Origin: Paraflavitalea devenefica
GTDB lineage: Bacteria > Bacteroidota > Bacteroidia > Chitinophagales > Chitinophagaceae
Length of the DNA stretch: 64,000 bases
Reading direction: 5' to 3'
Assembly (NCBI RefSeq): GCF_011759375.1
Contig: NZ_JAARML010000001.1
Location: 1,674,001 to 1,738,000 of the forward strand
Made by a program: the position numbers and the translations under genes. Below are positions 9,537 through 19,000 of this stretch, one piece after another. The notes under the pieces were generated by a model. The model was not told where the DNA came from and made no database searches. It saw only the letters and a list, made by a program, of their open reading frames with translations. Positions within the stretch are counted from its first letter, which is position 1. The number at the start of each line of letters is the position of its first letter.

Positions 9537-10167
9537 GTTTTGCTTTTTTTAAACGTTCTTCTTTATATTTTACAATCAGCTTATAGCCTTTAGGGGAAAC
9601 CAGTCCGTGTACATAATGCTCAATAATCTCTTTGGAAACATCAGCCAGCATATACCTGGTAGGGGGATACAGGTCAATATTAAAGCACAGCATCATAGAT
9701 TCGAGGCGGAACCTGGCGATAACATCTACATTCAGGTCTTCACGGTATAAGCCTTCTGCAAGGCCCCGCTCCATATTCTTGCGGATAACCTGCAGCAAAA
9801 ACTTATTCTTATGGTCCATGAACTTCTGGAATCCGCGGAAATGAAACTTTTCCAGGTCATAGATCACCATGGGGTTCATATTGCGGAACTGCTCCAGCAC
9901 CCGGTCAATCGTAAGAAAGATCTCCTGCACAGCGTCATGTGCGTCGGCGATGACACCTGCACAATCCCTTTGCATATTGGTAATATCTGCCTCTACAACC
10001 GCGTCTACCAGTTCGTCCTTATCTACAAAATACTGGTAAATCGTCTTCTTACTCATTCCCAGCGCATTGGCAATATCATCCATGCTTACACTCCGGATGC
10101 CATACTTCATAAACAACTCATCAGCCTTCTGGCGGATCCGCTCCTTCGTATTTAATTCAGGTACCAT
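9508..10167 (-). CDS. TetR/AcrR-family regulator of the efflux operon
   Basis: 219 residues, usual for TetR-family repressors. The N-terminal helix-turn-helix is clear (residues about 8-55: SMDDIANALGMSKKTIYQYFVDKDELVDAVV). The ligand-binding C-terminal half is not diagnostic. It is the first gene of the operon with the OMF, MFP and RND genes. The inverted repeat just upstream (10185-10216) suits autorepression. The inducing ligand cannot be read from the sequence. Start at 10167 is preferred because the helix-turn-helix begins soon after it. Confidence 0.92.
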   Translation of the reverse strand: MVPELNTKERIRQKADELFMKYGIRSVSMDDIANALGMSKKTIYQYFVDKDELVDAVVEADITNMQRDCAGVIADAHDAVQEIFLTIDRVLEQFRNMNPMVIYDLEKFHFRGFQKFMDHKNKFLLQVIRKNMERGLAEGLYREDLNVDVIARFRLESMMLCFNIDLYPPTRYMLADVSKEIIEHYVHGLVSPKGYKLIVKYKEERLKKAKHETLSGKTK

Positions 10168-10184
10168 AATTCGGGGCCAAAACT

Positions 10185-10216
10185 ATGGAAACTTTTTTCG
10201 TTACGAAAGTTTCCAT
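10185..10216. promoter_or_regulatory. Probable TetR operator: two nested palindromes
   Basis: Outer arms ATGGAAACTTT / AAAGTTTCCAT (11 bp each, 10 bases apart) enclose a second palindrome, TTTCGT-T-ACGAAA (10196-10208), whose centre is shifted by 1.5 bases. The site begins 18 bases before the TetR start codon. A TAGTTTTG sequence (minus strand, 10178-10185) abuts it. Length and position fit a TetR-family operator; binding is inference. Confidence 0.65.
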
Positions 10217-10291
10217 CCCTTTTTTTTGCCTTTGGTAACAAATAAACAAGCATACAATTGTTTGTATGGACCACCATAATAACAGACCGGA

Positions 10292-10321
10292 ATAGTGCCG
10301 AAATAATTATTTCGGCACTAT
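10292..10321. promoter_or_regulatory. Perfect 30-bp palindrome between divergent genes
   Basis: Half-site ATAGTGCCGAAATAA is followed directly by its exact reverse complement. It lies 125 bases before the TetR operon and 96 bases before the DUF502 gene. There is no T-run, so a terminator is unlikely. It may be a second operator; the binding protein is unknown. Confidence 0.5.
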
Positions 10322-10416
10322 ATAAAGGGGTGATTATTAAAATAAAAAGAACTAAAAAAATAATATCATACAAGCGGCTCCGCACCTGTAATTTTGCCGT
10401 AAATCATTGTTTCAAC

Positions 10417-11061
10417 ATGAAGACAAAACGGGTACTGAAAAAGATCTTTCAATATTTCTTACAGGGACTCATCATCCTGGCGCCTATCGCCCTCACCATA
10501 TACGCGGTAACCGTTCTCTTCAACTTTGTGGATGGAATATTACCCAGCCTCATACAAAAAATATTCCCGCATTGGATAGGGACAGGCCCCGGCGGAGAAA
10601 GCAGGATTCCCGGATTGGGATTTGTGCTCGTCATCTTTATTGTTATAATGGTGGGTTACATCTCTTCTTCGTTTATTGTTAGCCGCCTGGTTGATCTCTT
10701 TGACAAAATATTGGAGCGTACGCCCGGCATCAAGCTCATCTACAGCACCATCAAAGACTTCTTTGAAGCCTTTGCCGGCAACAAACGTAAATTTGACAAA
10801 GCCGTATTGGTAAGTATAGAGTCGCCTGAAGTATGGCAGATCGGGTTCATTACCCAGCAGGAACTGCAGGAGTTCGGGCTGCAGGAACACGTGGCTGTAT
10901 ACATACCTCAGTCATTTGCTTTAACCGGCCGCTTATACTTCGTAAAGCGCGATCGCGTAAGGCTGCTCACCGATATCACCTCTACCGATGCCATGAAATT
11001 CGCCATCTCCGGTGGCGTAACCCACATCGAAGACGAGCACGAACATGAAATAAAGAAATAG
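10417..11061 (+). CDS. DUF502 family membrane protein
   Basis: 214 residues. Two hydrophobic segments dominate the first half (about 14-38, ILAPIALTIYAVTVLFNF, and about 70-95, VLVIFIVIMVGYISS). They are followed by the family hallmark RTPGIKLIYSTIKDFFEAF and a soluble C-terminal domain containing HVAVYIPQSFALTGRLYFV. DUF502 proteins are inner-membrane proteins of unknown function found in many bacteria. ATG at 10417 is chosen because an in-frame upstream extension would add a low-complexity A/T-encoded leader. A TAATTTTG promoter-like element (10389-10396) sits 20 bases before this start. Confidence 0.88.
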   Translation: MKTKRVLKKIFQYFLQGLIILAPIALTIYAVTVLFNFVDGILPSLIQKIFPHWIGTGPGGESRIPGLGFVLVIFIVIMVGYISSSFIVSRLVDLFDKILERTPGIKLIYSTIKDFFEAFAGNKRKFDKAVLVSIESPEVWQIGFITQQELQEFGLQEHVAVYIPQSFALTGRLYFVKRDRVRLLTDITSTDAMKFAISGGVTHIEDEHEHEIKK

Positions 11062-11077
11062 AAGAGGCATATCGCTT

Positions 11078-12043
11078 ATGAAGAAAACCATACTGACCAT
11101 TGCTTTGCTATCAACATTCCACTCCTCCTTCTGCTGGGGCTTCTACGCCCACCGGAAGATCAACTTCCTGGCGGTTTTCCTGCTGCCACCGGAAATGCTC
11201 GTACTCTACAAGCCGCATAGCAACTTCCTCAGCGAACATGCAGTTGATCCCGACAAGCGGCGTTATGCAATGGCCATAGAAGGGCCGCGGCATTACATAG
11301 ACATAGATCATTATGGTCGTTATCCTTATGATTCTTTACCCCGGCAATGGAACAAGGCCGTGGCAAAATATTCGGAAGACAGCCTGATGAAATACGGCAT
11401 CGTACCCTGGTGGATACAAACCATGTTGCAGCGCCTTACCCAGGCCTTTCAACAAAAAGATCCCGTTAAAATACTAAAGCTATCTGCCGACATAGGCCAT
11501 TATATCAGTGATGCACATGTTCCCCTGCACGTGTGCAGTAACCACAATGGTCAGCATACAGGCCAGCAGGGTATTCACGGCTTCTGGGAATCCAGGATAC
11601 CCGAACTGCTGGCAGAAAAAGAATGGGACTTCTTCATCGGCAAAGCCGGGTACCTGAGCGACCCCGGCAGCTTCATCTGGAGCAGGATACTGGAAAGTGC
11701 GGCAGCAGCAGATACTGTACTATCAATGGAGCAGGCCCTCAGCCGCGAATTTCCGGCCAACCAGAAATTTGCTTTTGAAGACCGTAATGGGATCATCATC
11801 CGCCAATATGCACAGGCTTACTGCCGCCAGTACAATCGCCGGCTCAACAACATGGTGGAGCGGCGCATGCGTCAATCCATCTATGCGGTAGCTTCTTGTT
11901 GGTACACGGCCTGGGTAAATGCCGGCCAGCCTGATCTTAAACAGCTCTCCGGCAAAAACTTCACCCAGGCCGATCTCGAAGAATTTGAATGGCTCAATCA
12001 GCAATGGAAAAAGGGCTCATCATCGGGCAGGAACTGTGACTAA
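11078..12043 (+). CDS. Secreted zinc-dependent phospholipase C / S1-P1 nuclease-fold protein
   Basis: 321 residues. The signal peptide (about 1-19) ends so that Trp20 (C|WGFYAHRKIN) would be the mature N-terminus, as in the S1/P1 nuclease and phospholipase C superfamily, where an N-terminal Trp binds zinc. Further candidate ligands are His25, the HYIDIDHYG segment and the central ADIGHYISDAHVPLHVCSNHNG block, followed by HGFWES. The family hydrolyses phosphodiester bonds in a trinuclear zinc site. Whether the substrate is lipid or nucleic acid cannot be told. It lies 16 bases after the DUF502 gene. Confidence 0.85.
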   Translation: MKKTILTIALLSTFHSSFCWGFYAHRKINFLAVFLLPPEMLVLYKPHSNFLSEHAVDPDKRRYAMAIEGPRHYIDIDHYGRYPYDSLPRQWNKAVAKYSEDSLMKYGIVPWWIQTMLQRLTQAFQQKDPVKILKLSADIGHYISDAHVPLHVCSNHNGQHTGQQGIHGFWESRIPELLAEKEWDFFIGKAGYLSDPGSFIWSRILESAAAADTVLSMEQALSREFPANQKFAFEDRNGIIIRQYAQAYCRQYNRRLNNMVERRMRQSIYAVASCWYTAWVNAGQPDLKQLSGKNFTQADLEEFEWLNQQWKKGSSSGRNCD

Positions 12044-12050
12044 CAATCCC

Positions 12051-12058
12051 TACCTTTG
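12051..12058 (+). promoter_or_regulatory. Candidate -7 promoter element of serC
   Basis: TACCTTTG matches TAnnTTTG exactly, 34 bases before the GTG start of serC and just after the stop of the preceding gene. The -33 element is weak. Confidence 0.5.
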
Positions 12059-12092
12059 CCCTTCTTTTTTAATCAGTGAAATCATTTGAGCC

Positions 12093-13178
12093 GTGACACC
12101 AGCGATCTACAACTTCAATGCAGGCCCCAGCATTTTGCCCAAAACAGTATTTGAACAGGCAGCACAGGCAGTACTGAACTTCAACAATACCGGTTTGTCC
12201 ATCCTCGAATTGGGACACCGTACCGAAACCTTCCAGGCCGTCATGAATGAAGCCATCAGCCTGGTAAAAGAACTCATGCAACTGGATGCTGATCATGAAG
12301 TGCTCTTCCTCCATGGCGGAGCCTCCACACAATTCTTCCAGGTGCCCATGAACCTGCTGAATGATAATGAAATAGCCGCTTATACCGATACGGATATATG
12401 GGGCGCTAAAGCGATAAAAGAAGCTCGTCTATTTGGACACGTGGAAGTCGTTGGCAGTTCAAAAGAAGCCAACTATACCTACCTGCCCAAGAACCTCATT
12501 GTGCCCAAAACAGCTAAATACCTGCACATCACCTCCAACAATACCATCTATGGTACCCAGTGGCAGGATATGGACCCCTTCTATGAAGCAGGCGTTCCGC
12601 TGGTAGCCGATATGAGCAGTGATATCCTTAGCCGCACCCTCGACTTCAACAAATTCGACCTCATCTATGCAGGCGCACAGAAAAATGTAGGCGCTGCCGG
12701 GGTAAACCTCGTGGTGGTCAACAAAAACATATTGGGTAAAGTAGAGCGCAGATTGCCTGTTATGATGGACTACCGCAACCACATCGAGAACGGTTCCATG
12801 CTCAACACACCGCCGGTATTTGCGGTATACGTATGTATGCTCACGCTGCGTTGGCTTAAAGAGCAGGGTGGTGTGGCAGCAATAGAAAAGATCAACAACC
12901 AGAAAGCTGCATTGCTATACAGCACCATTGAAAAGCTCCCCATCTTCAAAGGAACAGCCGCTGTGGAAGACCGCAGTAAAATGAATGTTACCTTTGTAAT
13001 GGATAATACAGACCTTGAAAAAGAATTCCTGGCGCTTTGTAAAGAAAATCGCATGGTAGGGGTGAAAGGCTATCGTACCGTCGGAGGCTTCCGCGCTTCT
13101 TTATACAATGCAATGCCTTTGGCAGGCGTACAGGCGCTCACCGATCTCATGAACCACTTTGCCCAACGAAAAGGATAA
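12093..13178 (+). CDS. serC: Phosphoserine aminotransferase
   Basis: 361 residues, standard SerC length. PLP-dependent class-V aminotransferase that converts 3-phosphohydroxypyruvate and glutamate to phosphoserine in serine synthesis (and acts in some vitamin B6 routes). Seen: IYNFNAGPSILPKTVF at the N-terminus, LFLHGGASTQF for phosphate binding, VADMSSDILSR, the PLP lysine in YAGAQKNVG (Lys197), and the C-terminal GGFRASLYNAMP. The start codon is GTG, since no ATG fits this conserved beginning. The DUF1015 gene follows after 17 bases, a pairing common in Bacteroidota. Confidence 0.96.
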   Translation: MTPAIYNFNAGPSILPKTVFEQAAQAVLNFNNTGLSILELGHRTETFQAVMNEAISLVKELMQLDADHEVLFLHGGASTQFFQVPMNLLNDNEIAAYTDTDIWGAKAIKEARLFGHVEVVGSSKEANYTYLPKNLIVPKTAKYLHITSNNTIYGTQWQDMDPFYEAGVPLVADMSSDILSRTLDFNKFDLIYAGAQKNVGAAGVNLVVVNKNILGKVERRLPVMMDYRNHIENGSMLNTPPVFAVYVCMLTLRWLKEQGGVAAIEKINNQKAALLYSTIEKLPIFKGTAAVEDRSKMNVTFVMDNTDLEKEFLALCKENRMVGVKGYRTVGGFRASLYNAMPLAGVQALTDLMNHFAQRKG

Positions 13179-13195
13179 ACACAACAACAACCTTT

Positions 13196-14425
13196 ATGGC
13201 ATCTATACAACCATTCAAAGCATTACGTCCAACACCCGAACTGGCCAGCCAGATAGCTTCCCGTCCGTACGATGTACTGAACAGTAAGGAAGCGCGTGAA
13301 GAAGTGGCCGGTAATCCGCATTCCTTTCTCCACATCACCAAATCTGAAATAGACCTTCCGGAAGACATAGACATCCATACACAGGCTGTATATGACAAAG
13401 CCAAAGAAAACCTCTCCGCTTTCATACAGCGTGGGTTCTTATTCCGGGAAGATAAGCCCTGCTACTACATCTACCAGTTGGTTATGAATGGCCGCAGCCA
13501 GACAGGTCTCGTGGCTGCCAGCTCCGTGGATGACTACGAAAAGGACATCATCAAAAAGCATGAGTTTACCCGTCCCGAAAAAGAGCAGGACCGCATCAAC
13601 CACATCAAAACCTCCGGCGCGCAAACCGGTAATGTCTTCCTCGCTTATAAAAATGTAACAGAGCTGGACAAGCTCATTGAAGATTGGAAAGCTGATCATC
13701 ATCCCGTATACAACTTCACAGCCGATGACAACATCAGTCATACTATATGGGTAGTGAACAGTGATGTGATCATCAAGTCTATTACAGACATCTTCGCTAC
13801 CGTGGTGCCTGCTACCTACATTGCCGATGGCCACCACCGCGCAGCCTCTGCCGCTAAAGTGCGCAAAGCCCTCGGAGCACAGGCGACGCCCGAAGCCAAC
13901 TACTTCCTCACAACCCTCTTTCCGTCCAACCAGTTATATATCATGGATTACAACCGGGTGGTAAAAGACCTCAATGATTTAACGGAAGCAGAACTATTGC
14001 AAAAATTAACGGCCGACTTCACCGTTGAAAAAATAGCAGCGCCCCTGGCGCCCGAAAACCTCCATGAATTTGGCATGTATTTCAAAGGACAGTGGTATAA
14101 ACTAACTTCCAAAGAAGGCACCTACACCACGGATCCTATTGGTGTATTAGATGTATCCATCCTGTCCAACAATGTACTGGACAAATGGCTGGGTATTAAA
14201 GACCAGCGTACCGATAAGCGCATAGACTTTGTAGGTGGTATCCGTGGTCTTGGCGAGTTGGAAAAAAGGGTCAACAGTGGCGAGATGGCCGTTGCCTTCA
14301 GCCTGCATCCCGTCACCATCCAGCAACTCTTTGACATTGCCGACAGTGGCAACGTCATGCCGCCCAAAAGCACCTGGTTCGAGCCCAAACTCCGGGATGG
14401 CTTGCTTACGCACCTGATAGGATAA
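13196..14425 (+). CDS. DUF1015 family protein
   Basis: 409 residues, the usual length of the DUF1015 family. Recognised by IQPFKALRP at the start, ASRPYDVLNSKEAREE, the central ATYIADGHHRAASAAKVRKA (a conserved Asp-Gly-His-His patch that looks catalytic or ligand-binding), and a C-terminal PPKSTWFEPKLRDGLL. The biochemical function is not established. It sits 17 bases downstream of serC, almost certainly in the same transcript, which suggests a role tied to serine or amino-acid metabolism. Confidence 0.9.
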   Translation: MASIQPFKALRPTPELASQIASRPYDVLNSKEAREEVAGNPHSFLHITKSEIDLPEDIDIHTQAVYDKAKENLSAFIQRGFLFREDKPCYYIYQLVMNGRSQTGLVAASSVDDYEKDIIKKHEFTRPEKEQDRINHIKTSGAQTGNVFLAYKNVTELDKLIEDWKADHHPVYNFTADDNISHTIWVVNSDVIIKSITDIFATVVPATYIADGHHRAASAAKVRKALGAQATPEANYFLTTLFPSNQLYIMDYNRVVKDLNDLTEAELLQKLTADFTVEKIAAPLAPENLHEFGMYFKGQWYKLTSKEGTYTTDPIGVLDVSILSNNVLDKWLGIKDQRTDKRIDFVGGIRGLGELEKRVNSGEMAVAFSLHPVTIQQLFDIADSGNVMPPKSTWFEPKLRDGLLTHLIG

Positions 14426-14446
14426 TAATATAACTGCTCAATATTT

Positions 14447-14484
14447 AAAGGGTGGACCATCTTCTGAGACGATCCCCCCTTTTT
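14447..14484 (+). terminator. Probable terminator of the serC-DUF1015 operon
   Basis: An imperfect hairpin with outer arms AAAGGG / CCCTTT and inner GGA / TCC pairs is followed by a T-run (480-484). It lies 22 bases after the DUF1015 stop, between convergent genes. Confidence 0.55.
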
Positions 14485-14508
14485 CTATTTACTCCGGCCT
14501 CATCTTTA

Positions 14509-15507
14509 TTAATCGAGCCAGTAATATTTCCAGTGCGGCTGTTTGGCCGGGTAACTCGCGAAGTGTCCTTTTACATTGTGTTCATCGTTCTTATTGTACA
14601 TCACCACTTCTTTGGTAGCCAGTACATGTTGCCATTGGATAAATGACAGGTTATAGCCATTGCCGTTTTTTTCATAGCGGAATCCATCTATGCCCATTAC
14701 CGAAGGTGCGGGGAGGTCGTACAGGTATTCGATGGACTCAGGGTAGCTGCCTTTTTGAGTATGATAGCTTTCTATGGCATTGATCACTGATTGTGCCTGC
14801 TCAATGGCATGATCCCTGCTGTAGTTGCTGACCGGTGTTATAAAAAGCAGGCGTACAGTAAAGGCAATGAGGGGAATGCTTAATAAATACAAAGGGGCTG
14901 TAGTAAATGGTTTGTTCTCTCCCTGCTTCAGTTTTTTGATCATGGGCGCCCATTTCCATAAAGCAGCTATTACCACTAATAATAACGCAATGGCAGCCGA
15001 AGGCCCCGCACCGAGTAAAAGACTCAGCATAAAAAACAAACTGATGAGGATGCCAAGGCAAATAGCCGCGATGGCATAATAATAGGCATTTCTGCCGTTG
15101 ATGAGCCATAAGAGGCCAATAGGGACCAATGGCAACCCTACAATGCCGGCAACCTGCGCCATACCTGATAACCCAACCGACAGTTCATCATAAGGGCCAG
15201 GTATAAACGGAAGAAAAATGCATACTGCAACCAGCAGGTTGGCGGCGATCAATAATAACCAATGAAACTTTTTCATGGCTGATAGTTGTGTTAAATGATG
15301 GAGGTTCCCGATGACGGTGGGACGGAATAATAACAGCACACTTTTAGTGAAATGCCGGTCTGCTTTTTTGATCCCGTATCGGGTTACCTGCTTATGGTAT
15401 TGCTCCAACAGGTCGCCCTCGATCTCTTCCCGTAGCGCTGGTTGGCAGAACCAGCGAAAGAATGCCATGGCCAGACGCGGTGGTTGATGGTGTTCCTTGC
15501 GATCCAT
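14509..15507 (-). CDS. Membrane protein with ABC permease prefix-2-like N-terminus
   Basis: 332 residues from ATG at 15507. The N-terminal 85 residues (PPRLAMAFFRWFCQPALREEIEGDLLEQYH) match the 'permease prefix domain 2' that precedes MacB-like permeases in Bacteroidota, but no ABC permease follows. Instead there are about five hydrophobic helices (from HWLLLIAANLLVAVCIFLPF to LYLLSIPLIAFTVRLLFI) and a soluble C-terminal domain of about 90 residues. The start overlaps the stop of the PadR gene (TAATG), so the two are translationally coupled. Such PadR plus prefix-protein pairs are common; the function is unknown. Confidence 0.8.
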   Translation of the reverse strand: MDRKEHHQPPRLAMAFFRWFCQPALREEIEGDLLEQYHKQVTRYGIKKADRHFTKSVLLLFRPTVIGNLHHLTQLSAMKKFHWLLLIAANLLVAVCIFLPFIPGPYDELSVGLSGMAQVAGIVGLPLVPIGLLWLINGRNAYYYAIAAICLGILISLFFMLSLLLGAGPSAAIALLLVVIAALWKWAPMIKKLKQGENKPFTTAPLYLLSIPLIAFTVRLLFITPVSNYSRDHAIEQAQSVINAIESYHTQKGSYPESIEYLYDLPAPSVMGIDGFRYEKNGNGYNLSFIQWQHVLATKEVVMYNKNDEHNVKGHFASYPAKQPHWKYYWLD

Positions 15508-15839
15508 TAGGCTTGTTTTAATACGATCTTCGGAATAGCGTTCCATAGAGATAATCGCTGCTCCTTAGTTTGCCGCAGGGTCTTTTGACCTTCGGCAGTA
15601 ATGGTATAATAGCGCTTCCTTTTGCCACCTCTTACCTTGGTGGCCTCACCGAATGCTGATTGCACCAACTCTTTGTCTTCCAATCTTTTCAACACCGTTT
15701 GGATAGCGCCCAAACTCACGTTGCGGTCAACACGGCTTTCTATCTCCTCTATGATGCTTACACCATAAGCCTCTCCATTAAGTATGGCTACAGTGAGCAG
15801 TACGATCTCTTCAAATTCGCCGAGGTGATATTGACTCAT
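15507..15839 (-). CDS. PadR-family transcriptional regulator
   Basis: 110 residues from ATG at 15839. The reading frame extends further upstream, but homologues begin at MSQYHLGEFEEIVLLTV. A winged helix-turn-helix spans about 5-90, with YGVSIIEEIESR, the recognition region LGAIQTVLKRLEDKELV and the wing GGKRKRYYTITAEG. This is the short PadR-s2 form without a long C-terminal helix. It is probably an autorepressor that also controls the overlapping membrane-protein gene. Confidence 0.9.
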   Translation of the reverse strand: MSQYHLGEFEEIVLLTVAILNGEAYGVSIIEEIESRVDRNVSLGAIQTVLKRLEDKELVQSAFGEATKVRGGKRKRYYTITAEGQKTLRQTKEQRLSLWNAIPKIVLKQA

Positions 15840-15856
15840 GAAACTAGTATTTACTA

Positions 15857-15887
15857 TAAATGTAGTTATTATGGTTGATATAAACAA
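15857..15887 (-). promoter_or_regulatory. Candidate promoter of the padR operon
   Basis: Minus strand: TTG (15885-15887), 20 bases, TACATTTA (15857-15864), one base off TAnnTTTG, 17 bases before the PadR start. Confidence 0.45.
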
Positions 15888-16015
15888 TAGTTGTAGTTAA
15901 AATAGTGGCAGAGGATGCGTGGTCCCTTTAGAGCTTGTCCCGCGACAAGCCGGAGGCTACCCGTTCTCCCCCTGATCTCCCAAATCCTAAAAATCGGGGT
16001 TCAGACAATTAATCC

Positions 16016-16023
16016 TATGTTTG
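16016..16023 (+). promoter_or_regulatory. Candidate -7 promoter element of the FG-GAP lipoprotein gene
   Basis: TATGTTTG matches TAnnTTTG exactly, 19 bases before the start codon at 16043. The -33 element is not clear. Confidence 0.45.
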
Positions 16024-16042
16024 TTTAAACGATTCCGCTGCT

Positions 16043-19000
16043 ATGGGGAAGACCAATTACCGCATTGTTTTCATTGCCAGCTTTTCCTGCATCGTTATGC
16101 TCCTGGCAGGCTGCCGTTCCGGTGAGCCGGCACAACCTCCCCTGTTTGAAGTGCTGGACAATACTCATACCGGCCTCAACTTTTCCAACAAGCTCACCCC
16201 CTCCAATACCATCAACATGCTTAAATACATGTACTTCTACAATGGGGCAGGAGTAGGAACAGGGGATTTCAACAATGACGGGCTTATTGATCTTTTCTTT
16301 GCCGCCAATCAGCAGCCCAACAAGATCTACCTCAATACCGGCAACCTGACATTTAAAGACATCACCAGTGAATCCCATATTCCACAGGATACAGCCTGGA
16401 GCACAGGCGTCTCTGTGGTAGACATCAACAATGACGGCCTGCTGGACATCTACATCTGCCGGGTGGGCAACTATGAATCCCTGCAAAGCCGCAACCAGTT
16501 GCTCATTTGTGAGCGCATGCAGAATGGCATACCCATTTACAAAGAAATGGCGCAGGCGTATGGCCTGGATTTCTCCGGATTCAGTACACAGGCGGCCTTC
16601 TTTGATTATGACCTCGATGGAGATCTCGACATGTACCTGCTCAATCACTCCTTGCGCTACAACAGCACCTTCGCTGCCCGCGGAACCTATGCCAATACCT
16701 ATGATTCACTGTCCTTGTCGGGCGATCGCTTCTACCGCAATGACGGTACGCGCTTCACCAACGTTACCCGGGAGTCGGGCATCAACAGCTCCATCATCGG
16801 TTATGGATTGGGCATTGCGGTATCGGATATCAACCTCGATGGCTGGCCCGATCTCTACATTGGCAACGACTTCCATGAAAATGACTACCTCTACATCAAC
16901 CAGAAAAATGGCACTTTCAAAGATGAGTTGACCAATAGCATCATGCATACCAGCCAATTCTCCATGGGAGTAGATGTGGCAGACATCAACAACGATGCCT
17001 ACCCGGAGATCATCTCTGTCGACATGCTGCCATCAGATCCTTACATACTCAAAAGATCACTGGGAGAGGATGCTTATGATATCTTTCAAACCAAGCTCAG
17101 ACATGGATACAACTATCAGTATGCCCGCAATACCCTGCAGCTCAACAGACGCAATGGACAGTTTAGCGAAGTAGGATTATATGCGGGCGTATATGCTACC
17201 GACTGGTCCTGGGCGCCCCTGTGGATGGACTTCGACAATGATGGATTTAAAGACCTCTTTGTTACCAATGGCATTCCCCGCCGCCTCAATGACATTGACT
17301 ATGTCAACTACGTCTCCAATGTGGAGATACAGAACAAAATACGCGCAGGGGAAATGAAGGAGAAAGAAATGGATGTCATCAACAAATTCCCGGAGATCAA
17401 ACTGCCCAACCGCTTCTTCCGCAATACCGGCAACGTGGCTTTTGAAGACGAAGGCCATAAAATAAAAAATGCACAGCCTACTTACTCTAATGGGGCTGTA
17501 TATGCCGACTTTGACAACGATGGCGACCTGGACATCGTTGTCAATAACATTGACGAACCAGCCTTCTTATACCGCAATACTGCCAATGATAACAACAACA
17601 GTCATTTCCTGTCTGTTGCATTAAAAGGGCCGGCGCACAACACCCAGGCAATAGGCGCTAAACTCATCGTCTTTGCCAATGGTGCCATCAGGACCTATGA
17701 AAAATTTGGCGCCCGCGGTTTTCAGTCTTCCATGGAAATACCATTGCACATCGGGTTAGACAATACCGAAGTGGATTCCATGTTTCTAATATGGCCCGAT
17801 AACCGGTACCAGGCCGTACACTGGACCGATACCAACCACATTACATTGACATATCCCAGGGATGGAGGCTTACCTACCTTCAACTACAATATACTTACCG
17901 GTGCATACAAAAGCAGCCTGCTGCCGGCAACAGATATCACGCAGTCGGTAAACCTCTTATACCGCCACCAGGAAAATCACTTTGTTGAATTTGACCGGGA
18001 AGCATTAATCCCCCACATGGTTTCTACCGAAGGGCCTGCCCTGGCGGTAGGGGATTTGAATGGCGATGGTCTCGATGATGTCTTCATGGGCAGCTCAAAA
18101 GGGAAAAAGAATGCGGTATTCCTGCAAAAGCCGTCGGGTAAATTTGAACGCTCAGCACAACCGGCACTGGATAATGACAGTACCTATGAAGATGTAGATG
18201 CCTGCTGGGTAGACCTCAACAACGATAAGCACAATGATCTGGTTATTGCTTCCGGCGGCAATGAATACTATGGCCAGGATGCCTTCCTGCTTCCCAGGGC
18301 TTACCTCAATAATGGTAAAGGACGCCTGGCTAAGATAACAGATGCCTTCAGCGACATCTTTATGACAGCGTCCTGCGTGGTGCCTTATGATTTTACGGGC
18401 GATGGTTACATAGACCTCTTCATCGGTGGCCGGGTATTTCCGTATGAGTATGGCCATATTCCACGCTCGTACCTCTTGGAAAATGATAAAACAGGCAAAT
18501 TCAAAGACGTTACTGCACAATACGCCCCCGGTCTCTTGCAGCCAGGTTTTGTTACAAAGGGCGTATGGGTGGATATAGACAAGGATGGAGACCAGGACCT
18601 GCTTGTTACCATGGAATGGAACGGCATTGCTGCTTTCATCAACAACAAAGGAAAATTAAGCCGGCAGTGGATCACGGAAAAGAAAGGCTGGTGGAACTTC
18701 ATCCTGCCGTATGATATAGACCAGGATGGCGATCTTGATCTCGTAGCTGGTAACCTCGGCCTTAATAGTCGCCTCAAAGCGTCCGACAAGGAGCCGGTAA
18801 AAATGTATTATACCGACTTTGACGACAATGGCCGGAAAGACCAGGTGATGACCTACTTCCTGCAGGGTCGTGAAATTCCTTTTGCCAACAAAGATGAACT
18901 GCAAAGGCAAATACCGGTATTGAAAAAGCGCTTTCTCTATGCGGGCGACTTTGCTAAAGCCTCATTGGAAGACATCTTTACAGCCGAGAAACTGAAAAAA

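Noticed and set aside
14452..14646. Small plus-strand frame after DUF1015
   Set aside because: Overlaps the terminator and the 3' end of the convergent membrane-protein gene; no family match.
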